NCBI RefSeq assembly: GCF_020687505.1
Contig: NZ_JAJEQT010000001.1
From: Coprococcus_C hominis
GTDB taxonomy: Bacteria; Bacillota; Clostridia; Lachnospirales; Lachnospiraceae
Length of the DNA stretch: 64,000 bases
Strand: one strand, 5' to 3'
Positions 1 to 6,169 of the stretch are shown in pieces. A program made the translations under genes and the position numbers. Below the pieces are notes generated by a model that worked only from the letters and a program-made list of their open reading frames with translations, searched no databases and was not told the DNA's origin. Within the stretch, counting starts at the first letter, position 1. Every line of letters starts with the position of its first letter.

Positions 1-100
1 GGATTGCTCTTTTTGTTTGCAAACTCCCTAAAATAAAGGTTTTAGAACAAAAAAGAGGTAGTCTTTTGACACTACCCTTGATTGAAAGAGAGGTATTCGT

Positions 101-733
101 ATGAACGCAAAGAAATTTTCTGACGCTATGAGCGAGCTTGATACAAAATATGTTGATGAAGCACTCAACTACAAAACGAAAATGAAAAAGCCTATATGGA
201 TAAAGTGGGGAATTATGGCAGCCTGTCTTTGCCTTATAATTTGCGTAGTTACAATTCCGCGTTTACTTAATGGCTCTAATCCCCCTATTTCTGGAGATTT
301 GGCTCCTATGGTTTATGTAAATAACAAGTTGTATCAATATACGGATAGTCAACTCGATTTTACAGATAAAGAAAGCCAGTTCACTTATTTAGGGGAAATC
401 GAAAGCAAAGTTAGCTCATCGCAAGAGCCAAAAGAGAATTTCCAAGCCAATGACGATATTGTAGGTGCTAAAGTATATCAATATGAAAATAATATTGTGG
501 TTTTAATTGATGGTAAATATTTCTTATATAGTCATATGGAAGATGCTGAAAATGAAACGGTTGAATTTGAAGGACAGTTATTTAACAAATCGGACTTATC
601 CGAAGAAACCCTTGAATGGCTTGAGTGGTATAATTCGATACCGCCAGAAAAACAACTTGCTGTCAATTCAATTCCAGCCGAGCTATATACTGATGACGGT
701 GTTGGAACGGTTGACGCAGACCAAGAAAAATAA
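101..733 (+). CDS. Membrane-anchored anti-sigma-like protein, unknown function
   Basis: This 210-residue protein has a short basic cytoplasmic N-terminus (about residues 1-34), one hydrophobic segment at about 35-55 and an extracytoplasmic remainder rich in acidic residues. The N-terminal pattern (FSDAMSELDTKYVDEAL followed by a Lys-rich stretch and a single TM) resembles small membrane proteins that are often encoded just after ECF-type sigma factors in Lachnospiraceae. A role in holding a sigma factor or sensing envelope state is therefore an inference; the sigma gene, if any, would lie before the window. GAGAGG sits 8-10 bases before the ATG. A weak hairpin (GGTAGT/ACTACC) lies at about 58-76. 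No catalytic motif is visible. Confidence 0.6.
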   Translation: MNAKKFSDAMSELDTKYVDEALNYKTKMKKPIWIKWGIMAACLCLIICVVTIPRLLNGSNPPISGDLAPMVYVNNKLYQYTDSQLDFTDKESQFTYLGEIESKVSSSQEPKENFQANDDIVGAKVYQYENNIVVLIDGKYFLYSHMEDAENETVEFEGQLFNKSDLSEETLEWLEWYNSIPPEKQLAVNSIPAELYTDDGVGTVDADQEK

Positions 734-764
734 TTTTGATTGACACCCACAAGGGACAGCCGAG

Positions 765-887
765 ATTGAGGATGGAAAGAAGAAAATCCGCCAGTTTGAG
801 AACTTGGAAAAGAGGTTGCGTCAAAAGTTATCCAAAGAGGAACGAAGAACACGCAACAACCACCTGTATAATCAAGAGGGCACTTAA
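765..887 (+). pseudogene. Relic of a DUF3847-type mobile-element protein
   Basis: Translating from 765 gives about 40 residues, including IRQFENLEKRLRQKLSKEER and then RRTRNNHLYNQEG before a stop. DUF3847 proteins of mobilizable elements in gut Firmicutes share this arrangement: a charged coiled region with repeated Arg/Lys-Leu, then an RTRRL-like block and a short Gly-containing tail. There is no usable start, and the usual N-terminal and C-terminal parts are missing. It is read as a scar of a mobilizable element. Family assignment is from memory of the family pattern. Confidence 0.5.
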
Positions 888-985
888 CAGTGAAACTTAT
901 TTCTTGGAGATTTATGACGATATATACTATATAGCATTGAGTTAATTCTAAACGGATTTTGAATTTATTTACAAGGAGGTTTTAT

Positions 986-1618
986 ATGTCAATGAATATC
1001 AGCGGATTAGGCAATACCTATAATGGTATCAACACAAATAGTAAACAATATAAGGCTTTGAAAGAAAAAGGCTGGTTATCTGGTATTATGCAAAATGAAG
1101 CCATGATGTCAGCAGAAGAAAGATTGATATATGAAACATTCGGTGGAAGAGATACCATTATTAAGAATCTGATGAAGCAATTTGATTCGGATGGCGATTT
1201 ACTGAATGCAAATGGAGTGGCGGGAATGGATGTTACCGGAAAAGGTACATCATGGCAGCAGCTCACGAGTGTATCCGAGGAATATCGTCAAAAGATGTTT
1301 GATAATGTGAAGAGGGAATTTATTAAGGAAAACGGTATTTCAAATGGTGATACAACTAAGCGTTCAGATATTTTTAAGGATTATCAGTTAAGCGTAAGTA
1401 AAGACAAACGTTTAAGTGGTACATGGACTTTAGAGCAATACGAAGGACAGTATAGAGCTGCTATGTATGCAGCAGTGAAATCGGCTAATCCAAATTGGAA
1501 GCCGGGACAAAAGTTTGATACAAGCATTCTTGATAACGTTACAAGAGAATCAGTGGAATCTACGCTTGTCAAAAATGGTAATAGGTTAGTTCGCAATTCT
1601 ATTGATGTATCAGTATAG
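986..1618 (+). CDS. DUF3879-like protein of unknown function
   Basis: The protein has 210 residues from the ATG at 986, which is preceded by AAGGAGGT at 973-980; an upstream in-frame start at 959 has no such site. It is soluble, without signal peptide or TM. The N-terminus (MSMNISGLGNTYNGINTNSK) looks like that of flagellar or secreted structural proteins, and the central part contains a near EF-hand phrase, MKQFDSDGDLL, followed by NANGVAGMD. This pattern fits DUF3879, a family seen in Bacillus and Clostridia with no settled function. A degraded copy of its C-terminal part follows at 1664-1765, which points to a former tandem duplication. Confidence 0.55.
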   Translation: MSMNISGLGNTYNGINTNSKQYKALKEKGWLSGIMQNEAMMSAEERLIYETFGGRDTIIKNLMKQFDSDGDLLNANGVAGMDVTGKGTSWQQLTSVSEEYRQKMFDNVKREFIKENGISNGDTTKRSDIFKDYQLSVSKDKRLSGTWTLEQYEGQYRAAMYAAVKSANPNWKPGQKFDTSILDNVTRESVESTLVKNGNRLVRNSIDVSV

Positions 1619-1663
1619 AATACAACATCTTTGGTGCTAGAGATACGGTCAAATAAGCTGCTC

Positions 1664-1765
1664 CATCATGGGAAAAGTATAAAATTAGGAGCTTTAGATA
1701 ATATCACAAGGGAAAAGTTTTCAAAAACTTCTGGTAACTCTTTGAAATACATATCATATCAATAG
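1664..1765 (+). pseudogene. Decayed duplicate of the C-terminus of the preceding DUF3879-like gene
   Basis: Reading from 1664 gives HHGKSIKLGALDNITREKFS and then KTSGNSLKYISYQ before the TAG at 1763. This aligns with the C-terminal part of the upstream protein (FDTSILDNVTRESVES...). There is no start codon or ribosome binding site. It is best explained as the remaining end of a second, mostly deleted paralogue. Confidence 0.5.
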
Positions 1766-1858
1766 ATACGATAATATAAATTATGTTTGTATTTGTTGAT
1801 AACAGGTTTATATCGGAAAAATTGTAAATTTATTTTCTATGTGAATTTTCATTTTTGT

Positions 1859-1881
1859 AGGGCTGGCATTAGACCAGCCCT
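1859..1881 (+). terminator. Hairpin, probable terminator
   Basis: An 8-bp perfect stem (AGGGCTGG / CCAGCCCT) with a 7-base loop ends the DUF3879-like region. The tail TGATTTCATT is only moderately T-rich, so termination is likely but not certain. Apart from this and the relic at 1664-1765, the stretch 1619-1988 shows nothing that I can support. Confidence 0.5.
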
Positions 1882-1988
1882 TGATTTCATTATAATAGAT
1901 AAAAAGATATTGAATATATATGCACGGTAAAAAGACGATTCTCAATAAATGAGATTGGGAAAAAGTAACCTTAGTGCTGTTGAAAAAA

Positions 1989-2228
1989 TCACCATAGTTC
2001 TAATGAATCTTCTGCATCTACCCATATCTGCATTGTTTCATCAAGATATAATTTTGCATATTCAAGCGGTTTATCAATGGCAAGTGCGTTCAATGCACAG
2101 TCTGATCCGGGTGTGGTTTTTAAATCCTTTTCGGCTTCCCAACAGTCAATGCGGAGCATATAACCAGCAGAAGTATAAATATCAATGCTGTTTCTGTGTG
2201 GATTGTATTCTGCAAATATTGTTCTCAT
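1989..2228 (-). CDS. DUF6061-like small protein
   Basis: On the minus strand an ATG at 2228 is preceded by AAGGAGAT and gives 79 residues starting MRTIFAEYNPHRNSIDIYTS, with SAGYMLRIDCWEAEKDL further on. The pattern (short beta-rich protein, YNPxxNxIDIYTxxGYMLRIDCWEAE) matches the small DUF6061 family of gut Firmicutes, often found with mobile DNA. No function is known. A truncated copy of the same gene lies at 60244-60290, and the noncoding stretch just upstream (2265-2332) is repeated there almost without change. An upstream in-frame ATG at 2249 has no ribosome binding site. Confidence 0.65.
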   Translation of the reverse strand: MRTIFAEYNPHRNSIDIYTSAGYMLRIDCWEAEKDLKTTPGSDCALNALAIDKPLEYAKLYLDETMQIWVDAEDSLELW

Positions 2229-2264
2229 CGTATAGAATCTCCTTATCATTCAATCAGTCATTTG

Positions 2265-2332
2265 TTACAAAAATCAGAAGCATTTCAATCAGTTCACCAT
2301 GTCACTTTTATTTTGTGTTATACTGTTTTATA
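2265..2332. repeat. Copy A of a 67-68 bp interspersed repeat
   Basis: This noncoding stretch begins TTACAAAAATCAGAAGCATT and ends TTATACTGTTTTATA. It recurs at 60297-60363 in the same orientation with one C/T change and one extra A. In both places it lies directly upstream of a DUF6061-like coding sequence read on the minus strand. It could be a conserved control region of that gene or part of the end of a shared element; no inverted repeats or target duplications were found at its borders. Confidence 0.85.
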
Positions 2333-2553
2333 GATTTTTCTTGCCCTTGTATTTGCCCTTATCAGAGTTCGTAAACGCTGACGGGACGATATAACACAAG
2401 GGAAACAATAAGGGAAAGCTCACCTGCGATAAATCCAGTGTTTTCAAGGGTTTGCAGAGAATTTAATAACAAAATATAACAGTTATTAAATTCCCTAAAA
2501 CAGGTGAAATCTCAATCGGGATTTGTATTATTGAATAAAATGGAGATTTTGAT
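2333..2553. other. Noncoding region with a 12-bp inverted repeat
   Basis: The gap between the repeat and the methyltransferase gene has no supportable ORF. It contains a perfect 12-bp inverted repeat, GAATTTAATAAC at 2459-2470 and GTTATTAAATTC at 2482-2493, separated by 11 A/T-rich bases; the match continues outward with one mismatch. There is no T-tract, so an operator or recombinase site is as likely as a terminator. CTTGTATTTGCCCTT and AAGGGAAACAATAAG flank the middle of the gap as imperfect inverted partners. Confidence 0.4.
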
Positions 2554-3177
2554 ATGAAAGACAAGGCAAACAAGGGTTATTGGCAACGACTTGCAAAAAT
2601 ATATGCACCTTTGATGGAGTCAGATAAGAAATTTTATAATGCAATCTGCGGATATATTAGAGATTATCTCAAATCTGATATGAATGTATTAGAATTAGCT
2701 TGTGGAACAGGGCAGCTATCTTTCCCATTGTCTGATTGTACTAATAGCTGGACGGCAACCGATTTTTCGGAAAATATGATTAAGCAAGCGAAAAGGAGAG
2801 GTACAACAGAAAAACTTAGTTTTTGCGTAGCCGATGCAACGGCACTTTCATATGAGAATGAAAATTTTGATTGTGTAGTAATTTCAAATGCACTGCACAT
2901 TATGCCAGAGCCTGAAAAAGCAATGCAGGAAATTCGTAGAGTATTAAAAAAAGATGGTATTTTGTACGCACCAACCTTCTTATGGGCAGAGAAAAAATCA
3001 AGTGGTTTACGAAAGCGATTGATGTCTATTACAGGATTTAAAGCATATAAAGAATGGAACAAGGAAAATTTTTGTGAGTTTATTACGGATTATGGCTTTA
3101 CAGTCGTCAAAGTGAATTTGGTGGATGGCGGTTTAGCTCCTGTTGGAGTTTTGATTGCGAAAAAAACTAATTATTAA
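2554..3177 (+). CDS. Class I SAM-dependent methyltransferase
   Basis: This 207-residue cytoplasmic protein has a Rossmann-like methyltransferase fold of the Methyltransf_11/25 type. Motif I, LELACGTGQL, lies at about 47-56 and binds S-adenosylmethionine. An acidic residue follows at the end of beta2 (ATDFSENMIKQA), then CVADATALSYENENFDCVVI as motifs II-III, and ALHIMPEPEKAMQEIRRVLK at the post-motif helix. The substrate cannot be told; small-molecule targets are typical for this size. It stands alone between noncoding stretches in an AT-rich region, which suggests accessory cargo. The ATG at 2554 is preceded by a weak GGAG-like site (TGGAGATTTTGAT). Confidence 0.8.
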   Translation: MKDKANKGYWQRLAKIYAPLMESDKKFYNAICGYIRDYLKSDMNVLELACGTGQLSFPLSDCTNSWTATDFSENMIKQAKRRGTTEKLSFCVADATALSYENENFDCVVISNALHIMPEPEKAMQEIRRVLKKDGILYAPTFLWAEKKSSGLRKRLMSITGFKAYKEWNKENFCEFITDYGFTVVKVNLVDGGLAPVGVLIAKKTNY

Positions 3178-3226
3178 ATTCCAGTTTCTGTTGCTTAAAT
3201 AATGGGAATATGGCGTAAAGCAAGGG

Positions 3227-3245
3227 ACGCAACTTAAGGTTGCGT
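3227..3245. repeat. Small perfect inverted repeat
   Basis: ACGCAAC and GTTGCGT flank a 5-base centre. It lies in a noncoding stretch after the methyltransferase gene and has no T-tract, so its role is unclear. Confidence 0.35.
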
Positions 3246-3285
3246 AAATGCAAAAGTAGGTTGGTGGAAGGAAAACATAAATTGA

Positions 3286-3522
3286 GCTATAATATTTCCT
3301 CATAAAGATGAGCCAGAGTATGTTTTATTGGAAATTGACAAAGTGACTTTTTGGGGAGAACACACAACAATACTTGGTTGGTATGAAACATTAGAAAATA
3401 TTGAAAAAGAAATTAGAGAGATAGCGGGAGCCATTAACAATGGCGATGGTGCATATAGTCTTAAATATAATGCGGAGATAGAACTGGGTGGATTCTTTGG
3501 CTCGTCCAAGATAAAGAAATAA
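3286..3522 (+). pseudogene. Orphan C-terminal fragment of an unknown protein
   Basis: The frame is open from 3286 to the TAA at 3520-3522 and reads IIFPHKDEPEYVLLEIDKVT, then FWGEHTTILGWYETLENIEK and a Gly-rich end. No start codon with a ribosome binding site exists; only a TTG at 3328 could serve. The sequence looks like real protein, with a helix and an amphipathic beta segment, but I do not recognise the family. Its 3' end is followed within 16 bases by the relic of a group II intron, so both probably belong to one decayed insertion. Confidence 0.4.
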
Positions 3523-3537
3523 GAATGTTATTATGAA

Positions 3538-3609
3538 AAGCCGTATGCGAGAAAGTCGCACGTACGGTTTTGTGCGGGGCTAGTGTCGTGAGGCACTGGT
3601 CTACTCGAC
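3538..3609 (+). ncRNA. Group II intron 3' end (domains V and VI), relic
   Basis: Positions 3538-3570 fold as domain V: the lower helix CCGTA/TACGG, the 2-base CG bulge on the 3' side, and the upper helix TGCGA/TCGCA closed by a GAAAG loop. The catalytic AGC triad is at 3539-3541. Positions 3571-3609 follow as domain VI (GGGGCTAGTGTC ... GCACTGGTCTACTCGAC) and end in the kind of pyrimidine-AC terminus normal for an intron 3' splice site. The loop seems one base short of the usual U-GAAA-G. No reverse transcriptase gene or 5' half precedes it, so this is a dead fragment. The assignment follows the known domain V consensus. Confidence 0.75.
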
Positions 3610-3623
3610 TGCGGAGGATGATT

Positions 3624-3788
3624 ATGAGTAGCAAGGAAATTTTTATTATGGCAATAATATTGCTTGTTTCATCGCCAGCTTGGTTTTTAGCAGAACATAC
3701 TGCGCTGGCTATTATATGGCTATGTGCCGGAGTTGCAGACTTAATCATTGCATTAGTAAAACGCAACAAAGAGAAGAAAAGTAAGTAA
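3624..3788 (+). CDS. Small membrane protein, 54 residues
   Basis: The ATG at 3624 is preceded by GGAGGATGATT, a good ribosome binding site. The peptide has two hydrophobic segments (about 6-22 and 26-43) and a Lys-rich C-terminus, KRNKEKKSK, so it is likely a two-pass protein with a cytoplasmic tail. Family unknown. Its ribosome binding site begins 3 bases after the 3' end of the group II intron relic, so the intron once sat between this gene and its upstream neighbour. Confidence 0.5.
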   Translation: MSSKEIFIMAIILLVSSPAWFLAEHTALAIIWLCAGVADLIIALVKRNKEKKSK

Positions 3789-3973
3789 AATTCAGCTTGT
3801 TGAGAGATTGGAAAGAAGCGTAAGCTTTGAATTTTCCAAATTGTTTAATACATTTTTGAACTGAAAAACTTGATTGAAACCGTTGGTTGACAAATTTCCA
3901 AGCATAGGTGGTGGTAATGCAACCTAAAATATTGCTATGATTTTGTCAAGTCAAAAGGAAAGGAGAACTGACA

Positions 3974-4384
3974 ATGAATATAGCAGACAGAATACAATAT
4001 TTACGAAAACAAAAAGGATATTCGCAGGAGGAACTTGCTGATAAGGTTGGCGTATCAAGACAGGCAGTATCAAAATGGGAAAGTGAACAAACCACACCCG
4101 ATTTAGAAAAAGTAATCGCTATGAGCGAACTTTTTGAAGTCACAACGGATTATATTCTTAAAGGAATAGAACCAGTATCAACAACGAATAGAAAGACTGT
4201 TAAGACGTTGTACTTAGGGTTTGTTTTAATATTTGCAACCATAGCAGGAATATGGTCTTTTGCTGCAAACCGATTTGATTATGATGAAATTATTATGATT
4301 ATTTTAGCAGGCGGCGTAGTTGGTTTAGGAACGGCTCTAATTGTTCAGGTAATCGGCAGTATAGTTTCAAACAAGAAACAATAA
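3974..4384 (+). CDS. XRE-family regulator with C-terminal membrane segments
   Basis: The protein has 136 residues. Positions 1-63 form a Cro/CI-type helix-turn-helix: IADRIQYLRKQKGYSQEELA, then DKVGVSRQAVSKWESEQTTP, with the recognition helix at VSRQAVSKWE. Two TM helices follow at about 77-95 and 104-126. This layout, HTH plus two membrane spans, is common in Firmicutes, where such proteins may sense a membrane signal and control a nearby gene. The target is not evident here. It has a strong site, AAAGGAGAACTGAC, before the ATG. The neighbour at 62536 has the same layout but a different sequence. Confidence 0.75.
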   Translation: MNIADRIQYLRKQKGYSQEELADKVGVSRQAVSKWESEQTTPDLEKVIAMSELFEVTTDYILKGIEPVSTTNRKTVKTLYLGFVLIFATIAGIWSFAANRFDYDEIIMIILAGGVVGLGTALIVQVIGSIVSNKKQ

Positions 4385-4414
4385 TAAAAGTGAAACTTTC
4401 AGTAATACGCTCTG

Positions 4415-4443
4415 TTGAAGTGTTGATTTTTCTACGATATACT
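4415..4443 (+). promoter_or_regulatory. Sigma-70-type promoter of the recombinase fragment
   Basis: TTGAAG at 4415-4420 and TATACT at 4438-4443 are separated by 17 bases. The -10 box runs into a small hairpin, ACTCC/GGAGT, at 4441-4458 that covers the AAGGAG ribosome binding site of the downstream gene. Confidence 0.5.
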
Positions 4444-4468
4444 CCTACAAAAAAAGGAGTGTTTCATT

Positions 4469-4954
4469 ATGGGAAAGGAAATCTATAACATTATCAATGA
4501 TATGGCAGAGGTATTGAATGCATCGCAGATGCAGAAACTACAGGAAGTGTTGGTTAATCGTTTGTCGGAAAATCGTGTGCCTGATTATTTACAAACTCGT
4601 AATGAGAAATTCCTGGATATGTTTCTAACGGCTAAACATTTAGAAGGCTGTTCGGATAAGACGATATGTTATTATAGGTGTAATATCCAGAGAATGTTGG
4701 AAACAGTAGATGTTCCGGTTATAAAAATATCTACAGAAATGCTACGAAAGTACCTGTTAGAGTATCAATCGATTAATAATTGTGGAAAGGTTACTATAGA
4801 TAATGTTCGCAGGAGCCTTTCCACATTTTTTTCATGGTTAGAGGAGGAAGATTATATTATTAAAAGCCCGATGAAGAGAATCCATAAGGTAAAAACGGCG
4901 GTTGTGGTTAATCAAAACAATGTGAAGCTATCGCATCGAAAGTATATTTCATAG
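4469..4954 (+). pseudogene. Truncated tyrosine recombinase (XerC/D-like), N-terminal half only
   Basis: The 161-residue frame matches the N-terminus of XerD-like integrases from gut Clostridia: a leader helix region of about 50 residues, then the SAM-like core-binding domain (LDMFLTAKHLEGCSDKTICY, YRCNIQRMLETVDVPVIKIS, then VRRSLSTFFSWLEEEDYIIK and SPMKRIHKVKT). Such proteins are normally about 320-340 residues, and the catalytic domain with the R...HxxR...H...Y residues is absent. The frame ends shortly after the linker to that domain. The protein may bind DNA but cannot cut it. It marks a former integrated element in this zone. Confidence 0.75.
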
Positions 4955-4960
4955 ATTGAT

Positions 4961-4983
4961 TTGTAACGCAAAAAGCGTTACAA
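4961..4983. promoter_or_regulatory. Palindromic operator of the toxin-antitoxin operon
   Basis: Two perfect 9-bp arms, TTGTAACGC and GCGTTACAA, flank AAAAA, 25 bases before the antitoxin start. Operators of RelB/DinJ-type antitoxins are typically such inverted repeats at the promoter, so autoregulation by the antitoxin or the complex is expected. This role is inferred from position and symmetry. Confidence 0.65.
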
Positions 4984-5007
4984 TAAAGAAAAATGGAGGT
5001 GTATTCT

Positions 5008-5310
5008 ATGGGAAAAACAGCAACATTAAATTTGAGAGTAAATCCAGATGTAAAAGAAAATGCAGAAAGTGTACTAGAGCAATTAGGGATACCGATGGCT
5101 ACTGCGATAGATATGTATTTAAAACAAATATCATTAGTAGGAGGAATTCCCTTTTCTGTTGTATTGCCAAAAGCAGCTAGTTCAGTAAATGCAGATATGA
5201 TGTCTGTTACGCAGATTCATCAAAAGTTAGAAAAAGGATATGCAGATATAGAAAAAGGAAATGTTGAGGATGCAGCTAGTGCTTTTGCGGCATTTAGAGA
5301 GAGGCATTAA
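5008..5310 (+). CDS. Type II antitoxin, RelB/DinJ family
   Basis: The product has 100 residues from the ATG at 5008, which is preceded by GGAGGTGTATTCT; an ATG at 4993 overlaps that site and is less likely. The N-terminus (TATLNLRVNPDVKENAESVL, EQLGIPMATAIDMYLKQISL) is the ribbon-helix-helix DNA-binding part typical of RelB/DinJ, which dimerises and binds the operator at 4961-4983. The Ala/Glu-rich C-terminus (from about 60) is the part expected to wrap and neutralise the toxin. Its stop overlaps the toxin start by one base (TAATG), so the two are translationally coupled. Confidence 0.85.
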   Translation: MGKTATLNLRVNPDVKENAESVLEQLGIPMATAIDMYLKQISLVGGIPFSVVLPKAASSVNADMMSVTQIHQKLEKGYADIEKGNVEDAASAFAAFRERH

Positions 5311-5630
5311 TGAAGCAATATAAAGTAGAGATTACAGAAGAAGCTTTGCAGGATATGGAAGATATATACAATTATATTGCTATAGATTTGCTGGCTTCTG
5401 AAAATGCAATGGGACAATATGATCGTATTGCGGATGAAATACTTACATTAGACACTTTCCCGGAACGATTTAGGATTATGGATTCGGAGCCGGAAAAGAG
5501 AATGGAGTTGCGTAGAATGCTCGTTGATAATTATTCAGTGATTTACACAATTTGTGACGAAAGAGTAATTGTAACGGATGTTTTATACACGGCATCTGAT
5601 ATAGAAGCACGTTTGAGAGGCGAGATATAA
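5310..5630 (+). CDS. Type II toxin, RelE/ParE superfamily
   Basis: This 106-residue protein follows the antitoxin with a one-base overlap. The sequence pattern VEITEEALQDMEDIYNYIAI, PERFRIMDSEPEKRMELRRM and YSVIYTICDERVIVTDVLYT is the ParE/RelE fold: two N-terminal helices and a four-stranded sheet. The basic RRM-LVDNY segment and the terminal strand with a conserved Arg are like ParE-type members. RelE toxins cleave mRNA in the ribosome, while ParE members poison gyrase; sequence alone does not settle which applies. The pair would act as an addiction or stress module of this accessory zone. Confidence 0.85.
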   Translation: MKQYKVEITEEALQDMEDIYNYIAIDLLASENAMGQYDRIADEILTLDTFPERFRIMDSEPEKRMELRRMLVDNYSVIYTICDERVIVTDVLYTASDIEARLRGEI

Positions 5631-5667
5631 AAGCTCGTGTTTATTTGAAGTTGAAGGAGGAACAAGT

Positions 5668-5985
5668 ATGGAAGGCAAGATGACAAAAATTGAAAAAATA
5701 ATGGCTATTTGTTCATTGTTAATCCTAATCACTGCGATTATTGTAAGAGGTGTTATAGGAGTTAATGATTCAGGAGTTTTAGTTATTCTCTCTTTTACAG
5801 GACTCCTTATGTGGTTAATTTTTCTGATATGTGCTTTTTTTCCATCAGACTGGAGGATGACTGAAAAACAAAAGGCTAAAATCATGAATCGAGTGGAATA
5901 TCAAAATAAATATAGGAGAACTCTTATTATTATTGACACGATTTTAGCAGTAATTTTTGCTGTTATGATAATGACATTAGGATAG
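5668..5985 (+). CDS. Small three-pass membrane protein
   Basis: The product has 105 residues. Hydrophobic segments lie at about 10-28, 36-57 and 84-103, with a basic loop (MTEKQKAKIMNRVEYQNKYR) between the second and third. The start is supported by GAAGGAGGAACAAGT. I do not recognise a family. It follows the toxin gene by 37 bases and could be cargo of the same element. Confidence 0.55.
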   Translation: MEGKMTKIEKIMAICSLLILITAIIVRGVIGVNDSGVLVILSFTGLLMWLIFLICAFFPSDWRMTEKQKAKIMNRVEYQNKYRRTLIIIDTILAVIFAVMIMTLG

Positions 5986-6169
5986 GTGAGAATTTCAGTT
6001 TGCAACTCAGTAATAACAAAAGCAGACCGTGTCCATGAGCACAGCAGTAGCTAGTTTTATTGCAGCCAAACGATTAGAAGGATATGGTTGCGGATGATGG
6101 TATGTTATATGAGACAACGAAAAAGTAGCAAATCGATGTAGAATGAAGAAAGGTACAAGGGCAGGGGTT

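Noticed and set aside
1949..2374. 141-codon plus-strand frame
   Set aside because: It overlaps the better-supported minus-strand DUF6061-like gene and the noncoding repeat; it has no ribosome binding site and an unusual Ser/Cys/Phe composition.
6000..6140. Small gene between the accessory zone and the TPR gene
   Set aside because: Only short frames such as MVADDGMLYETTKK occur, with no start site or family; this is too little to call.
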